A stretch of 64,000 nucleotides of DNA from NAT127 sp034717695 (GCA_034717695.1 JAYELS010000005.1:310001-374000); one strand, 5' to 3'. Positions 1 through 7,984 are shown, counted from the first letter of the stretch. Program-made: numbers and translations. Notes: generated from the letters alone by a model not told the origin.

Positions 1-113
1 ACTCGGGCATGGGGCCAGGTTGGCGGAACGGCAACTGTGTGAGCATATAACCATCGGGATCCCGCCACCACCGACTCTCCGAGGCCAGGCCGGCAGCGGC
101 AAGGACGAATCCC
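1..113. other. window edge, possible VOC-domain remnant
   Basis: No complete gene is visible. Read on the minus strand, positions about 75-35 translate to a stretch containing RWWRDPDGYMLTQLPF, which resembles the C-terminal strand of VOC/glyoxalase-type proteins. Its N-terminal part would have to lie inside the neighbouring oxidase gene, so this looks like a gene remnant or a chance similarity. The reading frame stays open to the window edge. Confidence 0.25.
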
Positions 114-1229
114 TCAGCCGGCGAGGGCCAGCCCCGCCACCCAATCGCCGATGGCGAGGCAGGCGGTGAGCCCGGGAGACTCGATGCCAAACAGGTTGAC
201 GAGCCCCGCCACGCCGTGGACGGCGGGGCCATCGATGCGAAAGTCGCTGTCCCCCATCCCGGGCCCGGCGAGCTTGGGCCGCACCCCGGCGTAACCGGGA
301 GCCAGCCGGTCGGGGTCCAGATCCGGCCACCAGCGGCGGATGGCCTCGGCAAAGCGCGGGGCCATCCCCGGATCGACACTGAATTCGGGGGCCGCCACCC
401 AGGTCACGTCGGGGCCGAAGCGGCCCTGGCCGGCCAGGTCGAGGGTGAGGTGGATACCGAGGCCCCCCTGCTCCGGGAGGGGGTAGATCAGGCGCCGGAA
501 GGGCACCGGGCCGGCGTGACCGAAGTACTGGCCGCGGGCGTACCAGAGCCTCGGCACGGCGCTGGCGGGCACCCCGGCGATGGCGCCGGCAAGCGCCGCC
601 GCGTCGAGCCCGGCGGCATTCACCAGGGTGCGGGCGCGCAGCTCCGTCACGGCGCCATCCCCTCCCGCCACGCGAATGGCGATGCCATCGGGCCGGGCCG
701 CACCGTCCACCACCCGACTGCCGAGGGCGAGCACCGCCCCGGCGGCCTCGGCGTCGCCGAGCAGCGCCCGCATCAGGGCGCGGCTGTCGACGATGCCGGT
801 GTCGGGGGAATGGAGCGCCGCGTGCACATCGAGATGCGGTTCAAGGGCCGCCACCGCCCCGCGGTCGAGCCACGCCAGCGCCGTGACGCCATTGGCGAGG
901 GCCCGCGCCCGCAGCGCCGCCAGGGCGGGTTCCTGGTCCGCCGTTACCGCCACCACCAGCTTGCCGAGGCGGGCGCAGTCCACCCGGTGATCGGCGCAGA
1001 AGCGGTACAGCGCCTCGCGCCCCGCCACGCACAGCCGCGCCTTGCGGGAGCCCGGCGGGTAGTAGAGCCCGGCGTGGATCACCTCGCTGTTGCGGCTGCT
1101 GATGCCGGTGCCGAAATCCCTTTCCCGCTCCAGGATCAGCACCTCTCGCCCCGCCCGGGCCAGGGCCCGGGCGCAGGCGAGGCCCACCACCCCGGCGCCG
1201 ATCACCACGGCGTCGACGTGCTCGGTCAC
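114..1229 (-). CDS. FAD-dependent oxidoreductase, LhgO / L-2-hydroxyglutarate oxidase-like
   Basis: A DAO-family flavoprotein of 371 residues. The FAD-binding GAGVVG dinucleotide motif is at residues 11-16, and it is followed by the SSRNSEVIHAGLYYPPGS signature typical of L-2-hydroxyglutarate oxidase and its relatives. Such enzymes oxidise L-2-hydroxy acids and pass electrons to the quinone pool or to oxygen. I chose the GTG at 1229. A longer frame exists but runs into the upstream symporter gene. A second GTG at 1249 overlaps the symporter stop codon but terminates after seven codons. The gene lies 16 bp downstream of an SLC1 dicarboxylate/amino-acid symporter on the same strand, which suggests uptake and oxidation of a dicarboxylate. 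The exact substrate is inferred. Confidence 0.85.
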   Translation of the reverse strand: MTEHVDAVVIGAGVVGLACARALARAGREVLILERERDFGTGISSRNSEVIHAGLYYPPGSRKARLCVAGREALYRFCADHRVDCARLGKLVVAVTADQEPALAALRARALANGVTALAWLDRGAVAALEPHLDVHAALHSPDTGIVDSRALMRALLGDAEAAGAVLALGSRVVDGAARPDGIAIRVAGGDGAVTELRARTLVNAAGLDAAALAGAIAGVPASAVPRLWYARGQYFGHAGPVPFRRLIYPLPEQGGLGIHLTLDLAGQGRFGPDVTWVAAPEFSVDPGMAPRFAEAIRRWWPDLDPDRLAPGYAGVRPKLAGPGMGDSDFRIDGPAVHGVAGLVNLFGIESPGLTACLAIGDWVAGLALAG

Positions 1230-1255
1230 GGCTGAATCTGCTCGGTCACGGCTGA
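1219..1255. repeat. 20-bp tandem duplication at a gene junction
   Basis: The 17-base unit TGCTCGGTCACGGCTGA occurs at 1219-1235 and again at 1239-1255, with a 20-bp period. On the minus strand each copy contains GTGACCGAG. The upstream copy carries the symporter stop as a GTGA overlap, and the downstream copy carries the working GTG of the oxidase. A duplication appears to have converted a former 4-bp overlap into a 16-bp gap. Confidence 0.8.
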
Positions 1256-2520
1256 TAGGTGTCCCGGTCGGAGACCTCGTTGTAGACGCCGAGGTCGAGC
1301 AGCCCCTCCCCCTTGGCCACCACGGTGGACACCACGCAGTCACCGGTGACGTTCACCGCGGTGCGGATCATGTCCAGCAGCCGGTCGACGCCGATGATCA
1401 GGGCGATGCCCTCCACCGGCAGGCCCACCTGCTGAAGCACCATGGCGAGGGTGACGAGCCCCACCCCCGGCACCCCGGCGGTGCCCACCGAGGCCAGGGT
1501 GGCGGTGGCGATCACCGCCAGGTAGCCGCCGATGCCGATGTCGACGTTGAAGGCCTGGGCGATGAACACCGTCGCCACCCCCTGCATGATGGCGGTGCCG
1601 TCCATGTTGATGGTGGCGCCCAGGGGCACGGTGAAGGAGGCGATGGAGTTGTCGATGCCGAGGCGCTTCTCCGCCACGTTCATGGTCACCGGCATGGTGG
1701 CATTGCTGGACGCGGTGCTGAAGCCGAACAGGATGGCGGGGCGCACATTCCGGAAGAACGTGAGTGGACTCAGGCCGGAGAACAGCTTGAGCACCAGGGA
1801 GTAGACGCCGATCTGGTGCATGACCAGGGCCAGCACCACGGTGGCGAAATACTTGGCGAGGTCGAGGATGGCGCCGATCCCCAGTTCGCTGAAGAGCTTC
1901 GCCAGCAGGCAGAACACCCCGTAGGGGGCCAGGTGCATGAGGAAGTTGACCATGGTCATGATCACCTCGTTGAAGCTCTGGAAGAACTCCAGCACCTTCC
2001 GCCCCGGCTCGCCGCTGTGGGTCATCGCCACCCCCATGAGAATGGAGAACACGATGATCTGCAACATGTTGCCCTCCACCATGGCCTGCACCGGGTTGGT
2101 GGGGAAGATATTGATCAGCACGTCCTTGACCGAGGGCGCGGGGCCCGGGTCGAATTTGCCGGCGTTGCCCATCTCGATACCGATGCCGGGGTCGATGAGG
2201 TTGGCGAGCAACAGGGCGATGGTGATGGCGATGGCGGTGGTCAGCAGGTAGAGGCCGAGGGTCTTGCCCGCCATCTGGCCCATCCGCGCGTTGAGGCCCA
2301 TGGCGCTGCTGCCGCACACCAGGGAGACGAACACCAGGGGCACCACCAGCAGCTTCAGGGAAGCGACGAAAATGCTCCCCACCACGTCGAACACCGAGTT
2401 GACCAGCCAGGCGGAGAGGTTGGCGGCAAAGCCACCCGCGTCGCTCGCCAGCACATTGAGCAGGGCGCCCACGGCGATACCGGCGGACATGCCGATGAGG
2501 ATTTTTGTCGAGAGTTTCAT
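1246..2520 (-). CDS. dicarboxylate/amino acid:cation symporter (SLC1/DAACS family)
   Basis: A 424-residue inner-membrane secondary transporter of the GltP/DctA family, which imports glutamate, aspartate or C4-dicarboxylates with H+ or Na+. The hydrophobic N-terminus starts MKLSTKILIGMSAGI. The serine-rich re-entrant hairpin (FGFSTASSNATMPVT) and the NMDGTAIMQG motif of the substrate site are both intact. The start at 2520 follows a GGGGA ribosome binding site; an in-frame start 27 bp upstream is less well supported. The LhgO-like oxidase lies just downstream. Glutamate and C4-dicarboxylate carriers cannot be separated by eye. Confidence 0.9.
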   Translation of the reverse strand: MKLSTKILIGMSAGIAVGALLNVLASDAGGFAANLSAWLVNSVFDVVGSIFVASLKLLVVPLVFVSLVCGSSAMGLNARMGQMAGKTLGLYLLTTAIAITIALLLANLIDPGIGIEMGNAGKFDPGPAPSVKDVLINIFPTNPVQAMVEGNMLQIIVFSILMGVAMTHSGEPGRKVLEFFQSFNEVIMTMVNFLMHLAPYGVFCLLAKLFSELGIGAILDLAKYFATVVLALVMHQIGVYSLVLKLFSGLSPLTFFRNVRPAILFGFSTASSNATMPVTMNVAEKRLGIDNSIASFTVPLGATINMDGTAIMQGVATVFIAQAFNVDIGIGGYLAVIATATLASVGTAGVPGVGLVTLAMVLQQVGLPVEGIALIIGVDRLLDMIRTAVNVTGDCVVSTVVAKGEGLLDLGVYNEVSDRDTYQP

Positions 2521-2556
2521 GGCTTCCCCTGGTTGGTTATTTTGCAAAAACCCGCG

Positions 2557-4443
2557 CTAGCGGATGTCGCCCCGCAGCTCCGCCACCCGCTGGCGCAGCC
2601 CGTCCGCCGTCACGTCATCCGGCGGCAGGGGCGAGCCCGCCACCACGTCGATGCGGCCAAGCAACTTGAAGCCGGCGCGGAACACCCCGCCCTTGTGGCT
2701 GAAGAAACTGCCCCACAGGCCCCGCAGGGCCAGGGGCACCACCGGCACCGGGGTTTCCGCCACGATGCGCTCGATGCCGGGGCGGAACTCGCCGATCTCC
2801 CCGTCCCGTGTCAGCTTGCCCTCGGGGAAGATACAGAGCAATTCCCCGGCGGCGAGTTTCTCGGCGATGGCGGCCATGGCCCGCTGGAACACCGCCTCGT
2901 CGTCCTTGCGGGAGCAGATGGGGATGGCGCCGCCGGCGCGGAACAGGTAGTTGAGCACCGGGATATCGTAGATCCCCTTGTGCATCACGAAGCGCACCGG
3001 GCGGCGGATGGCGCCACCGAGAATCAGCGCATCCACGTAGCTGACATGGTTGCACACCAGCACCGCGGCGCCCTTCTCCGGTATTTTCCCAAGCCCCAGG
3101 TGGCGCACCCGGTACATGCCGTGGCTGAGCAGCCAGGCCATGAAACGCAGGGTGAATTCCGGCACCTGGCGGTAGATGAAGAGCGCCACGGCGATATTCA
3201 TCAACGCCAGGGCGAGGAAGAATTCGGGAATGCTGAAGCCCGCGACACCGAGGAAAAGCACCCCGAGCCCCCCCGCCAGCACCATGAACAGGGAATTGAA
3301 GATATTGTTGCAGGCGATCACCCGGGCGCGCTTGTGCACCGCCGTGCGGGCCTGGATCAGCGCCTGCAGGGGCACGATGTAGAAACCGCCGAACATGCCC
3401 AGCATCACCAGGTCGAACAACACCCGAAGCCCCCCGGCGGAGCTGAGAAAACCGCCGATGGTCAGGGGCTCGCTGCCGGCGGCGAGGGCGGTGGCGGCGA
3501 AATACAGGTCGATGCCAAAGCCACTGAGCCCCAGGGAGCCGAACGGCACCAGTCCCATTTCGACCCGGTGGCCGCTCATCCGGTCGCACAGCAGCGAGCC
3601 CGCGCCGATGCCCAGGGTGAAGCCGCACAGCAGCAGGGCGATCATCCCCACGTCGCCCCGCAGGTCGGTGACCACGAAGTTGGGCATCTGGGTGAGGTAG
3701 GCAAGGCCCAGCAGCCAGAACCAGGAAATACCGAGAATGGCGTGCCACACCGCGCGCGTCTCCCGGGCGAGGCGCACCAGCTCCACCATCTCCCGGGCCG
3801 GGTTCCAGTCGATGGCAAGGCCCGGGGCGTGGGGCTCCGCCACCGGCACCTGGCGCCCCGCCAGCCAGCCGGCAACGGCCACCGCCAGCAGCGCCGTGGC
3901 GATCACCGGCAGATAATGGTCGAGCCCGCCCATCAGGGTGCCGAGCAGGGTGCCGAGCAAAATCGCCACGAAGGTGCCCATCTCCACCTGGGCGTTGCCC
4001 GCCACCAGCTCGTCGGGGCGCAGGTGCTGGGGCAGGATCGAATACTTGATGGGGCCGAAGAAGGTCGACTGCGCCCCCATGGCGAACAACACCGCCATAA
4101 GCCCCCAGAGACTCCCCAGACTCAGCGCCACCACCCCTGCCGCCATGATGACAATCTCCGCCAGCTTGACCCGGCGGATGATGGCGGCCTTCTCGAACTT
4201 GTCCGCCAGCTGCCCCGCCAGGGGAGAAAACAGGAAGAACGGCAGCACGAACAGCGCCGCCGCCAGGTTCACCACCGTGTTGGTTTCCATCCCCGCGGAA
4301 AGCCCCGCGGTCACCACCAGCACCAGCAGGCTGTTCTTGAACAGGTTGTCGTTGAAGGCGCCGAGAAACAGAGTGATGAACAGGGGCAGGAAGCGGCGGG
4401 ATTTGAGCAGATGGAACTGGCTTTCGGAGTCCTTGGGGTGCAT
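2557..4443 (-). CDS. MFS transporter fused to PlsC-type acyltransferase
   Basis: A 628-residue fusion. Residues about 1-410 form a 12-helix MFS carrier resembling the lysophospholipid flippase LplT. Residues about 430-628 are a glycerophosphate acyltransferase domain with the NHVSYVD (NHx4D) and FPEGKLTRDG motifs. In E. coli, LplT and Aas (acyltransferase plus acyl-ACP synthetase) are separate proteins, and some proteobacteria carry one three-domain fusion. Here the AMP-binding synthetase domain is absent and the stop follows the acyltransferase. Likely role: import of lysophospholipids across the inner membrane and their re-acylation using a donor made elsewhere. It is transcribed divergently from the LpxR-family gene. 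Confidence 0.88.
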   Translation of the reverse strand: MHPKDSESQFHLLKSRRFLPLFITLFLGAFNDNLFKNSLLVLVVTAGLSAGMETNTVVNLAAALFVLPFFLFSPLAGQLADKFEKAAIIRRVKLAEIVIMAAGVVALSLGSLWGLMAVLFAMGAQSTFFGPIKYSILPQHLRPDELVAGNAQVEMGTFVAILLGTLLGTLMGGLDHYLPVIATALLAVAVAGWLAGRQVPVAEPHAPGLAIDWNPAREMVELVRLARETRAVWHAILGISWFWLLGLAYLTQMPNFVVTDLRGDVGMIALLLCGFTLGIGAGSLLCDRMSGHRVEMGLVPFGSLGLSGFGIDLYFAATALAAGSEPLTIGGFLSSAGGLRVLFDLVMLGMFGGFYIVPLQALIQARTAVHKRARVIACNNIFNSLFMVLAGGLGVLFLGVAGFSIPEFFLALALMNIAVALFIYRQVPEFTLRFMAWLLSHGMYRVRHLGLGKIPEKGAAVLVCNHVSYVDALILGGAIRRPVRFVMHKGIYDIPVLNYLFRAGGAIPICSRKDDEAVFQRAMAAIAEKLAAGELLCIFPEGKLTRDGEIGEFRPGIERIVAETPVPVVPLALRGLWGSFFSHKGGVFRAGFKLLGRIDVVAGSPLPPDDVTADGLRQRVAELRGDIR

Positions 4444-4577
4444 CGGCGAATCCCGGGGCGAATTATTGTGGCCATGGTGGTGTCGGACTGTAACAAACCC
4501 CGCTGGAGGCTGGATAGCGGGACACCGCTGTCACCGACCCAAGGACAGGCCCATAATGCGGGCCTCAAGGAGAAGCC
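4444..4577. other. divergent intergenic region, MFS-PlsC / lpxR
   Basis: 134 bp that must hold promoters for two diverging genes. On the plus strand CATAAT at about 4552-4557 could be a -10 element for the lpxR-like gene, and AGGAGA just before 4578 is its ribosome binding site. I see no convincing operator; only a single CTGTCA half-site lies at about 4529. Confidence 0.4.
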
Positions 4578-5666
4578 ATGACCCGCCGCAGCCTCGCCGC
4601 CCTGACAACCCTCGCCGCCCTCGCACTGCCCGCCGCCGCTGCCGCCGCCAATCAGGGCGGGGACAGCCCCGGCATTCCCGCCAGCGCCGAACCCATCGAA
4701 CGGCCCTGGACCACCACCTTCTACCTGGAGAACGACCTGTTCGGCGCCACCGACCAGAACTACACCAACGGCATCCGCCTGTCCTTCGTCTCCCCCAACC
4801 TCAGCTCCTACCGGGACGACCCGGCGGTACCGGCGCTGGTCAATCGCATCAACGAGCGGCTCGACAAGTTGCTCGACTTCCGCGACGGCCTGACCCGCAA
4901 CCTGGTGGTGAGCCTCGGCCAGCTGATGTACACCCCCGGCGACCCCGAGCCCCGCGAACTGATCGTCGACGACCGCCCCTACGCCGGCTACCTCTACCTC
5001 GGGTTCGGCTTTCACGCCCGCACCGCCGACCGCCTCGACTCGGTGGAGGTCAACCTCGGTGTGGTGGGCCCCGCTGCCTTGGGCGAAGAGGCCCAGGACG
5101 CCATCCACGGGCTGCGCGACATCGACAAGTTCAACGGCTGGGACAACCAGCTGCGCAACGAGCCCACCCTCCAACTGGTGTACGAAAACAAACTGCGGCT
5201 GTTCGACCAACCCCTGCCCGGGGGCCTTCAGCACGACTTCATCAGCCATGCCGGCGCCGCCCTCGGCAACGTCGCCAGCTACCTCAACGTCGGGGGCGAA
5301 TACCGCCTCGGCTGGGACCTCCCAGAGGATTTCGGCACCTCGGCGATCCGCCCCGCCGGCGACAACAGCGCCCCGGGGGCCGGGGATATCCGCCTCTACC
5401 CGAGCGACAAGTGGCTCCACGGCCTGCACGGCTTTGTCTCGGTGGACGGCCGCGCGGTGGCCAACGACATCTTCCTCGACGGCAACAGCTGGCGGGACAG
5501 CCACAGCGTCGACAAGGAGCACCTGGTGGCGGATGTGGCGGTGGGGGTGAGCTTTCTGGTGCGGCAGTGGAAGATCTCCTACAGCCAGGTGTTCCGCAGC
5601 CGGGAATTCAAGGGCCAGGCGCGCCACCACGAGTACGGCTCCCTGAGCCTGTCCTACACCTGGTGA
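4578..5666 (+). CDS. LpxR-family lipid A deacylase (DUF2219)
   Basis: A 362-residue outer-membrane beta-barrel enzyme. The first ~24 residues form a signal peptide rich in Ala and Leu. The family hallmark ENDLFGATDQNYTNGIRLSF follows at about residues 50-70, and DDRPYAGYLYLG further on. LpxR removes the 3'-acyloxyacyl chain from lipid A on the outer leaflet; the Asn and Asp of the first motif are active-site residues in this family. The protein ends in a beta-signal-like LSLSYTW. An AGGAGA ribosome binding site precedes the ATG. Its neighbour, the MFS-PlsC fusion, also acts on membrane lipids, but the pair are divergent and any joint role is inference. Confidence 0.87.
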   Translation: MTRRSLAALTTLAALALPAAAAAANQGGDSPGIPASAEPIERPWTTTFYLENDLFGATDQNYTNGIRLSFVSPNLSSYRDDPAVPALVNRINERLDKLLDFRDGLTRNLVVSLGQLMYTPGDPEPRELIVDDRPYAGYLYLGFGFHARTADRLDSVEVNLGVVGPAALGEEAQDAIHGLRDIDKFNGWDNQLRNEPTLQLVYENKLRLFDQPLPGGLQHDFISHAGAALGNVASYLNVGGEYRLGWDLPEDFGTSAIRPAGDNSAPGAGDIRLYPSDKWLHGLHGFVSVDGRAVANDIFLDGNSWRDSHSVDKEHLVADVAVGVSFLVRQWKISYSQVFRSREFKGQARHHEYGSLSLSYTW

Positions 5667-5672
5667 CCGCCC

Positions 5673-5704
5673 GCTGACCACCCCCGGCGCCGTTGTTCTA
5701 CAAT
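5673..5704 (+). promoter_or_regulatory. putative ubiC promoter
   Basis: TACAAT at 5699-5704 is a close match to a sigma70 -10 hexamer, with a weak CTGACC at about 5674 upstream at non-ideal spacing. Its position inside the longest possible ubiC reading frame argues against the TTG at 5693 being the translational start. Confidence 0.4.
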
Positions 5705-5737
5705 GCGCCCCTCGATCGACCACCAGGCCCAAGCCCC

Positions 5738-6310
5738 TTGTCCAGCGACAGTCTCACCAGCGACAGTCTCACCAACGACCGTCTGACCCACGCCAGCCAC
5801 TGGCGGCTCCTCCGCCACTGCCACCGGGGCCAGGTGCCCGGCGACTGGCGGCCCTGGCTGGAGGATCGCGGCTCCCTCACCCGGCGCCTGGTGGCCCGGG
5901 GCGGCGGCGACTTCCGGGTCGAGATCCTGCGCCAGTTGGTCGACCGGCCAACGGCCGCGGAGGCCCGCGCCCTGGGGCTGCCGCCGGGGCGCCGGGCGAT
6001 GATCCGCGAGGTGATCCTGTGGGGCCGGTCCCGCCCCTGGGTGTTCGCCCGCAGCATCATCCCCCTCACCACCCTCACCGGCCGCCAGCGGCGCCTGCGC
6101 CAGCTGGACGACCGCCCCCTCGGCCAGGTGCTGTTCAGCGACAACAGCATGCGCCGCGGCCCCGTGGCGGTGGCCCGGATCCCCGGCGCCACCCTGCCGG
6201 CCCCGGTGACGGCCCCCGGGACGCGGTTGTGGGGGCGGCGCTCGGTGTTCCACCTCGACGGCAAGCCGCTCCTGGTGGCGGAAATTTTCCTGCCGGACTT
6301 CAATCCCTGA
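5738..6310 (+). CDS. ubiC: chorismate lyase
   Basis: Converts chorismate to 4-hydroxybenzoate plus pyruvate, the first committed step of ubiquinone synthesis, in the cytoplasm. The core from about residue 20 has the family pattern, including SLTRRLV, PLGQVLF and the C-terminal GRRSVFHLDGKPLLVAEIFLP with the conserved Arg and Glu. ubiA follows 20 bp downstream, the usual arrangement in Pseudomonas-like genomes. The start is uncertain because there is no ATG. The TTG at 5738 gives 190 residues, compared with about 165 in E. coli. The TTG at 5693 lies in a promoter-like sequence. The N-terminus contains three 15-bp in-frame repeats. Confidence 0.88.
   Translation: MSSDSLTSDSLTNDRLTHASHWRLLRHCHRGQVPGDWRPWLEDRGSLTRRLVARGGGDFRVEILRQLVDRPTAAEARALGLPPGRRAMIREVILWGRSRPWVFARSIIPLTTLTGRQRRLRQLDDRPLGQVLFSDNSMRRGPVAVARIPGATLPAPVTAPGTRLWGRRSVFHLDGKPLLVAEIFLPDFNP
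5743..5787 (+). repeat. 15-bp tandem repeat, three units, in ubiC N-terminus
   Basis: Two perfect copies of AGCGACAGTCTCACC (5743-5757 and 5758-5772) and a third with three changes (5773-5787). They are in frame and encode SDSLT, SDSLT, NDRLT ahead of the conserved chorismate lyase core. Confidence 0.9.
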
Positions 6311-6330
6311 ACAACCGGGAGCGCAACCCC

Positions 6331-7206
6331 ATGATCCTCTCCCCCGATGGCCGTCTGATCCACTTCATCCACCTCACCCGCCTCCACAAGCCGGTGGGCA
6401 CGGTGCTGCTGCTGTGGCCGGCGCTGTGGGGCCTGTGGCTGGCGGCGGACGGGCTGCCTGCGCTGTCCCTGCTGGCGATCTTCATCGCTGGCGGCTTTGT
6501 GATGCGGGCCGCCGGCTGCGCCATCAACGACTACGCCGACCGCCACATCGACGCCCATGTGGCGCGCACCAACTACCGCCCGCTGGCCACCGGCAAGATC
6601 GCTCCCTGGGAGGCGCTGGCCACCTTTGTGGCACTGTCCCTGGCGGGCTTCGGCCTGGTGCTGCTGACCAACGGCCTCACCGTGCTGCTGGCGGTGGCGG
6701 GGGCCGGGATCATCGCCCTCTACCCCTTCATGAAACGCCACACCCACCTGCCCCAGCTGGTGCTCGGCATCGCCTGGGGCTGGAGCATCCCCATGGCCTT
6801 CGCCGCCACCACGGGGGAGCTGCCCTGGCGGCTGTGGCCACTGGTGCTGGCGGTGGTGTGCTGGACGGTGGTGTTCGACACCTTCTACGCCATGGTGGAC
6901 CGGGACGACGACCTCAGGATCGGCGTCAAGTCCACCGCCATCCTCTTCGGCCGCCGCGACCTCGCCATCATCGCCGCCCTGCAGGGGGCGACGCTGCTGT
7001 TGCTGGCGGCGACCGGCGCGCTGTTCGGCCTCGGCGCCCCCTGGTATCTCGGCGTGGCGGTGGTGGCGGGGCTCTTCGCCCACCAGCTGTGGCTGACCCG
7101 GGGGCGGGAGCGGGACGCCTGCTTTCGCGCCTTCATGGACAACCGCTTCGTGGGGGTGGCGCTGTTCGCCGCCCTGGTGCTGGACCGCGCCCTGGCGGGG
7201 GGCTGA
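6331..7206 (+). CDS. ubiA: 4-hydroxybenzoate polyprenyltransferase
   Basis: An integral membrane prenyltransferase of 291 residues that attaches the polyprenyl tail to 4-hydroxybenzoate in ubiquinone synthesis. Both Asp-rich metal/diphosphate-binding motifs are visible: NDYADRHIDAHVART followed by NYRPLA in the first half, and DTFYAMVDRDDDLRIG in the second. About eight hydrophobic segments fit the family. The ATG at 6331 lies 20 bp after the ubiC stop, so the two genes are probably cotranscribed. The phoB promoter starts immediately downstream. Confidence 0.96.
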   Translation: MILSPDGRLIHFIHLTRLHKPVGTVLLLWPALWGLWLAADGLPALSLLAIFIAGGFVMRAAGCAINDYADRHIDAHVARTNYRPLATGKIAPWEALATFVALSLAGFGLVLLTNGLTVLLAVAGAGIIALYPFMKRHTHLPQLVLGIAWGWSIPMAFAATTGELPWRLWPLVLAVVCWTVVFDTFYAMVDRDDDLRIGVKSTAILFGRRDLAIIAALQGATLLLLAATGALFGLGAPWYLGVAVVAGLFAHQLWLTRGRERDACFRAFMDNRFVGVALFAALVLDRALAGG

Positions 7207-7214
7207 GGGCGGCG

Positions 7215-7247
7215 CTGTCACATTACTGTCATTTCACCGTCATTCAA
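7215..7247 (+). promoter_or_regulatory. Pho box, three repeats, upstream of phoB
   Basis: Three CTGTCA-like hexamers occur at an exact 11-bp period: CTGTCA at 7215-7220, CTGTCA at 7226-7231 and CCGTCA at 7237-7242. They are separated by the AT-rich pentamers CATTA, TTTCA and TTCAA. This matches the PhoB-binding direct-repeat layout and lies 35 bp upstream of the phoB start, indicating PhoB autoregulation. Confidence 0.88.
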
Positions 7248-7282
7248 TGGCCATCGACACGCCACCGGGAGCAGATGGAACC

Positions 7283-7984
7283 ATGACCGAACCCACCGTG
7301 CTGATCATCGACGACGAAGCGGCGATCCGCGACATGATCGCCACCGCGTTCGAAGTGGCGGGCTTTGAGTGCCTGCAGGCCGACAACGCCCGGGACGGCC
7401 ACGCCCTGATCATCGACCGCAAACCCGACCTGGTATTGCTCGACTGGATGATGCCCGTCACCAGTGGCATCGAGCTGCTGCGCCGCCTGCGCCGGGACGA
7501 ACTCACCGACAAGATCCCGGTGATCATGCTCACCGCCAAGGCCGACGAGGACAATCTGGTGCAGGGCCTCGAGGGGGGCGCCGACGACTACATCACCAAG
7601 CCCTTCTCCCCCCGGGAGCTGATCGCCCGGGCCAAGGCGGTGCTGCGCCGCAAGCAGCCGCAGATGCCGGAGGAGGTGATCAGCGCCCTCAACCTGGTGT
7701 TCGACCCGGTCAGCCACCACGTCACCATCGGCGGCCAGCCGGTGGTGATGGGGCCGACGGAATTCCGCCTCCTGGGGTTCTTCCTCGGCCACCAGGATCG
7801 GGTCTACTCCCGGGACCAGATCCTCGACCACGTCTGGGGCGGCAACGTCTACATGGACGAGCGCACCGTCGACGTCCACATCCGCCGCCTGCGCAAGGCC
7901 CTGTCGATCGACGGCCACGAGCAGCTGATCCAGACGGTGCGGGGCGCCGGCTACCGCTTTTCCACCCGATTGGCACCGGGCTGA
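7283..7984 (+). CDS. phoB: phosphate regulon response regulator PhoB
   Basis: An OmpR-type response regulator of 233 residues. The receiver domain has acidic D10/D11, phospho-acceptor D54 in LLDWMMP, the TAKAD switch and K in YITKPF. The C-terminal winged helix includes RVYSRDQILDHVWG and the ERTVDVHIRRLRKAL recognition region, ending in VRGAGYRFS. Phosphorylated PhoB activates Pho-regulon promoters under phosphate limitation. The ATG at 7283 was preferred because it starts at the conserved MTEPTVLIIDDE; the in-frame upstream start at 7247 would overlap the Pho box. phoR follows 85 bp downstream. Confidence 0.97.
   Translation: MTEPTVLIIDDEAAIRDMIATAFEVAGFECLQADNARDGHALIIDRKPDLVLLDWMMPVTSGIELLRRLRRDELTDKIPVIMLTAKADEDNLVQGLEGGADDYITKPFSPRELIARAKAVLRRKQPQMPEEVISALNLVFDPVSHHVTIGGQPVVMGPTEFRLLGFFLGHQDRVYSRDQILDHVWGGNVYMDERTVDVHIRRLRKALSIDGHEQLIQTVRGAGYRFSTRLAPG

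Noticed and set aside
1247..1249. GTG at 1249 as the LhgO-like start because it overlaps the symporter stop
   Set aside because: Its frame ends after seven codons; it is the dead copy of the 20-bp duplication.
4529..4534. Pho box upstream of the lpxR-like gene
   Set aside because: Only a single CTGTCA; no 11-bp-spaced partner.
1090..4581. Very long plus-strand open frame (over 1,100 codons) opposite the symporter and MFS-PlsC genes
   Set aside because: His/Gln/Gly-rich antisense frame produced by GC-rich codon use; no domain, and it covers two well-supported minus-strand genes.
5693..5737. TTG at 5693 as the ubiC start
   Set aside because: It lies in front of, and the frame runs through, a TACAAT -10-like element and has no ribosome binding site.
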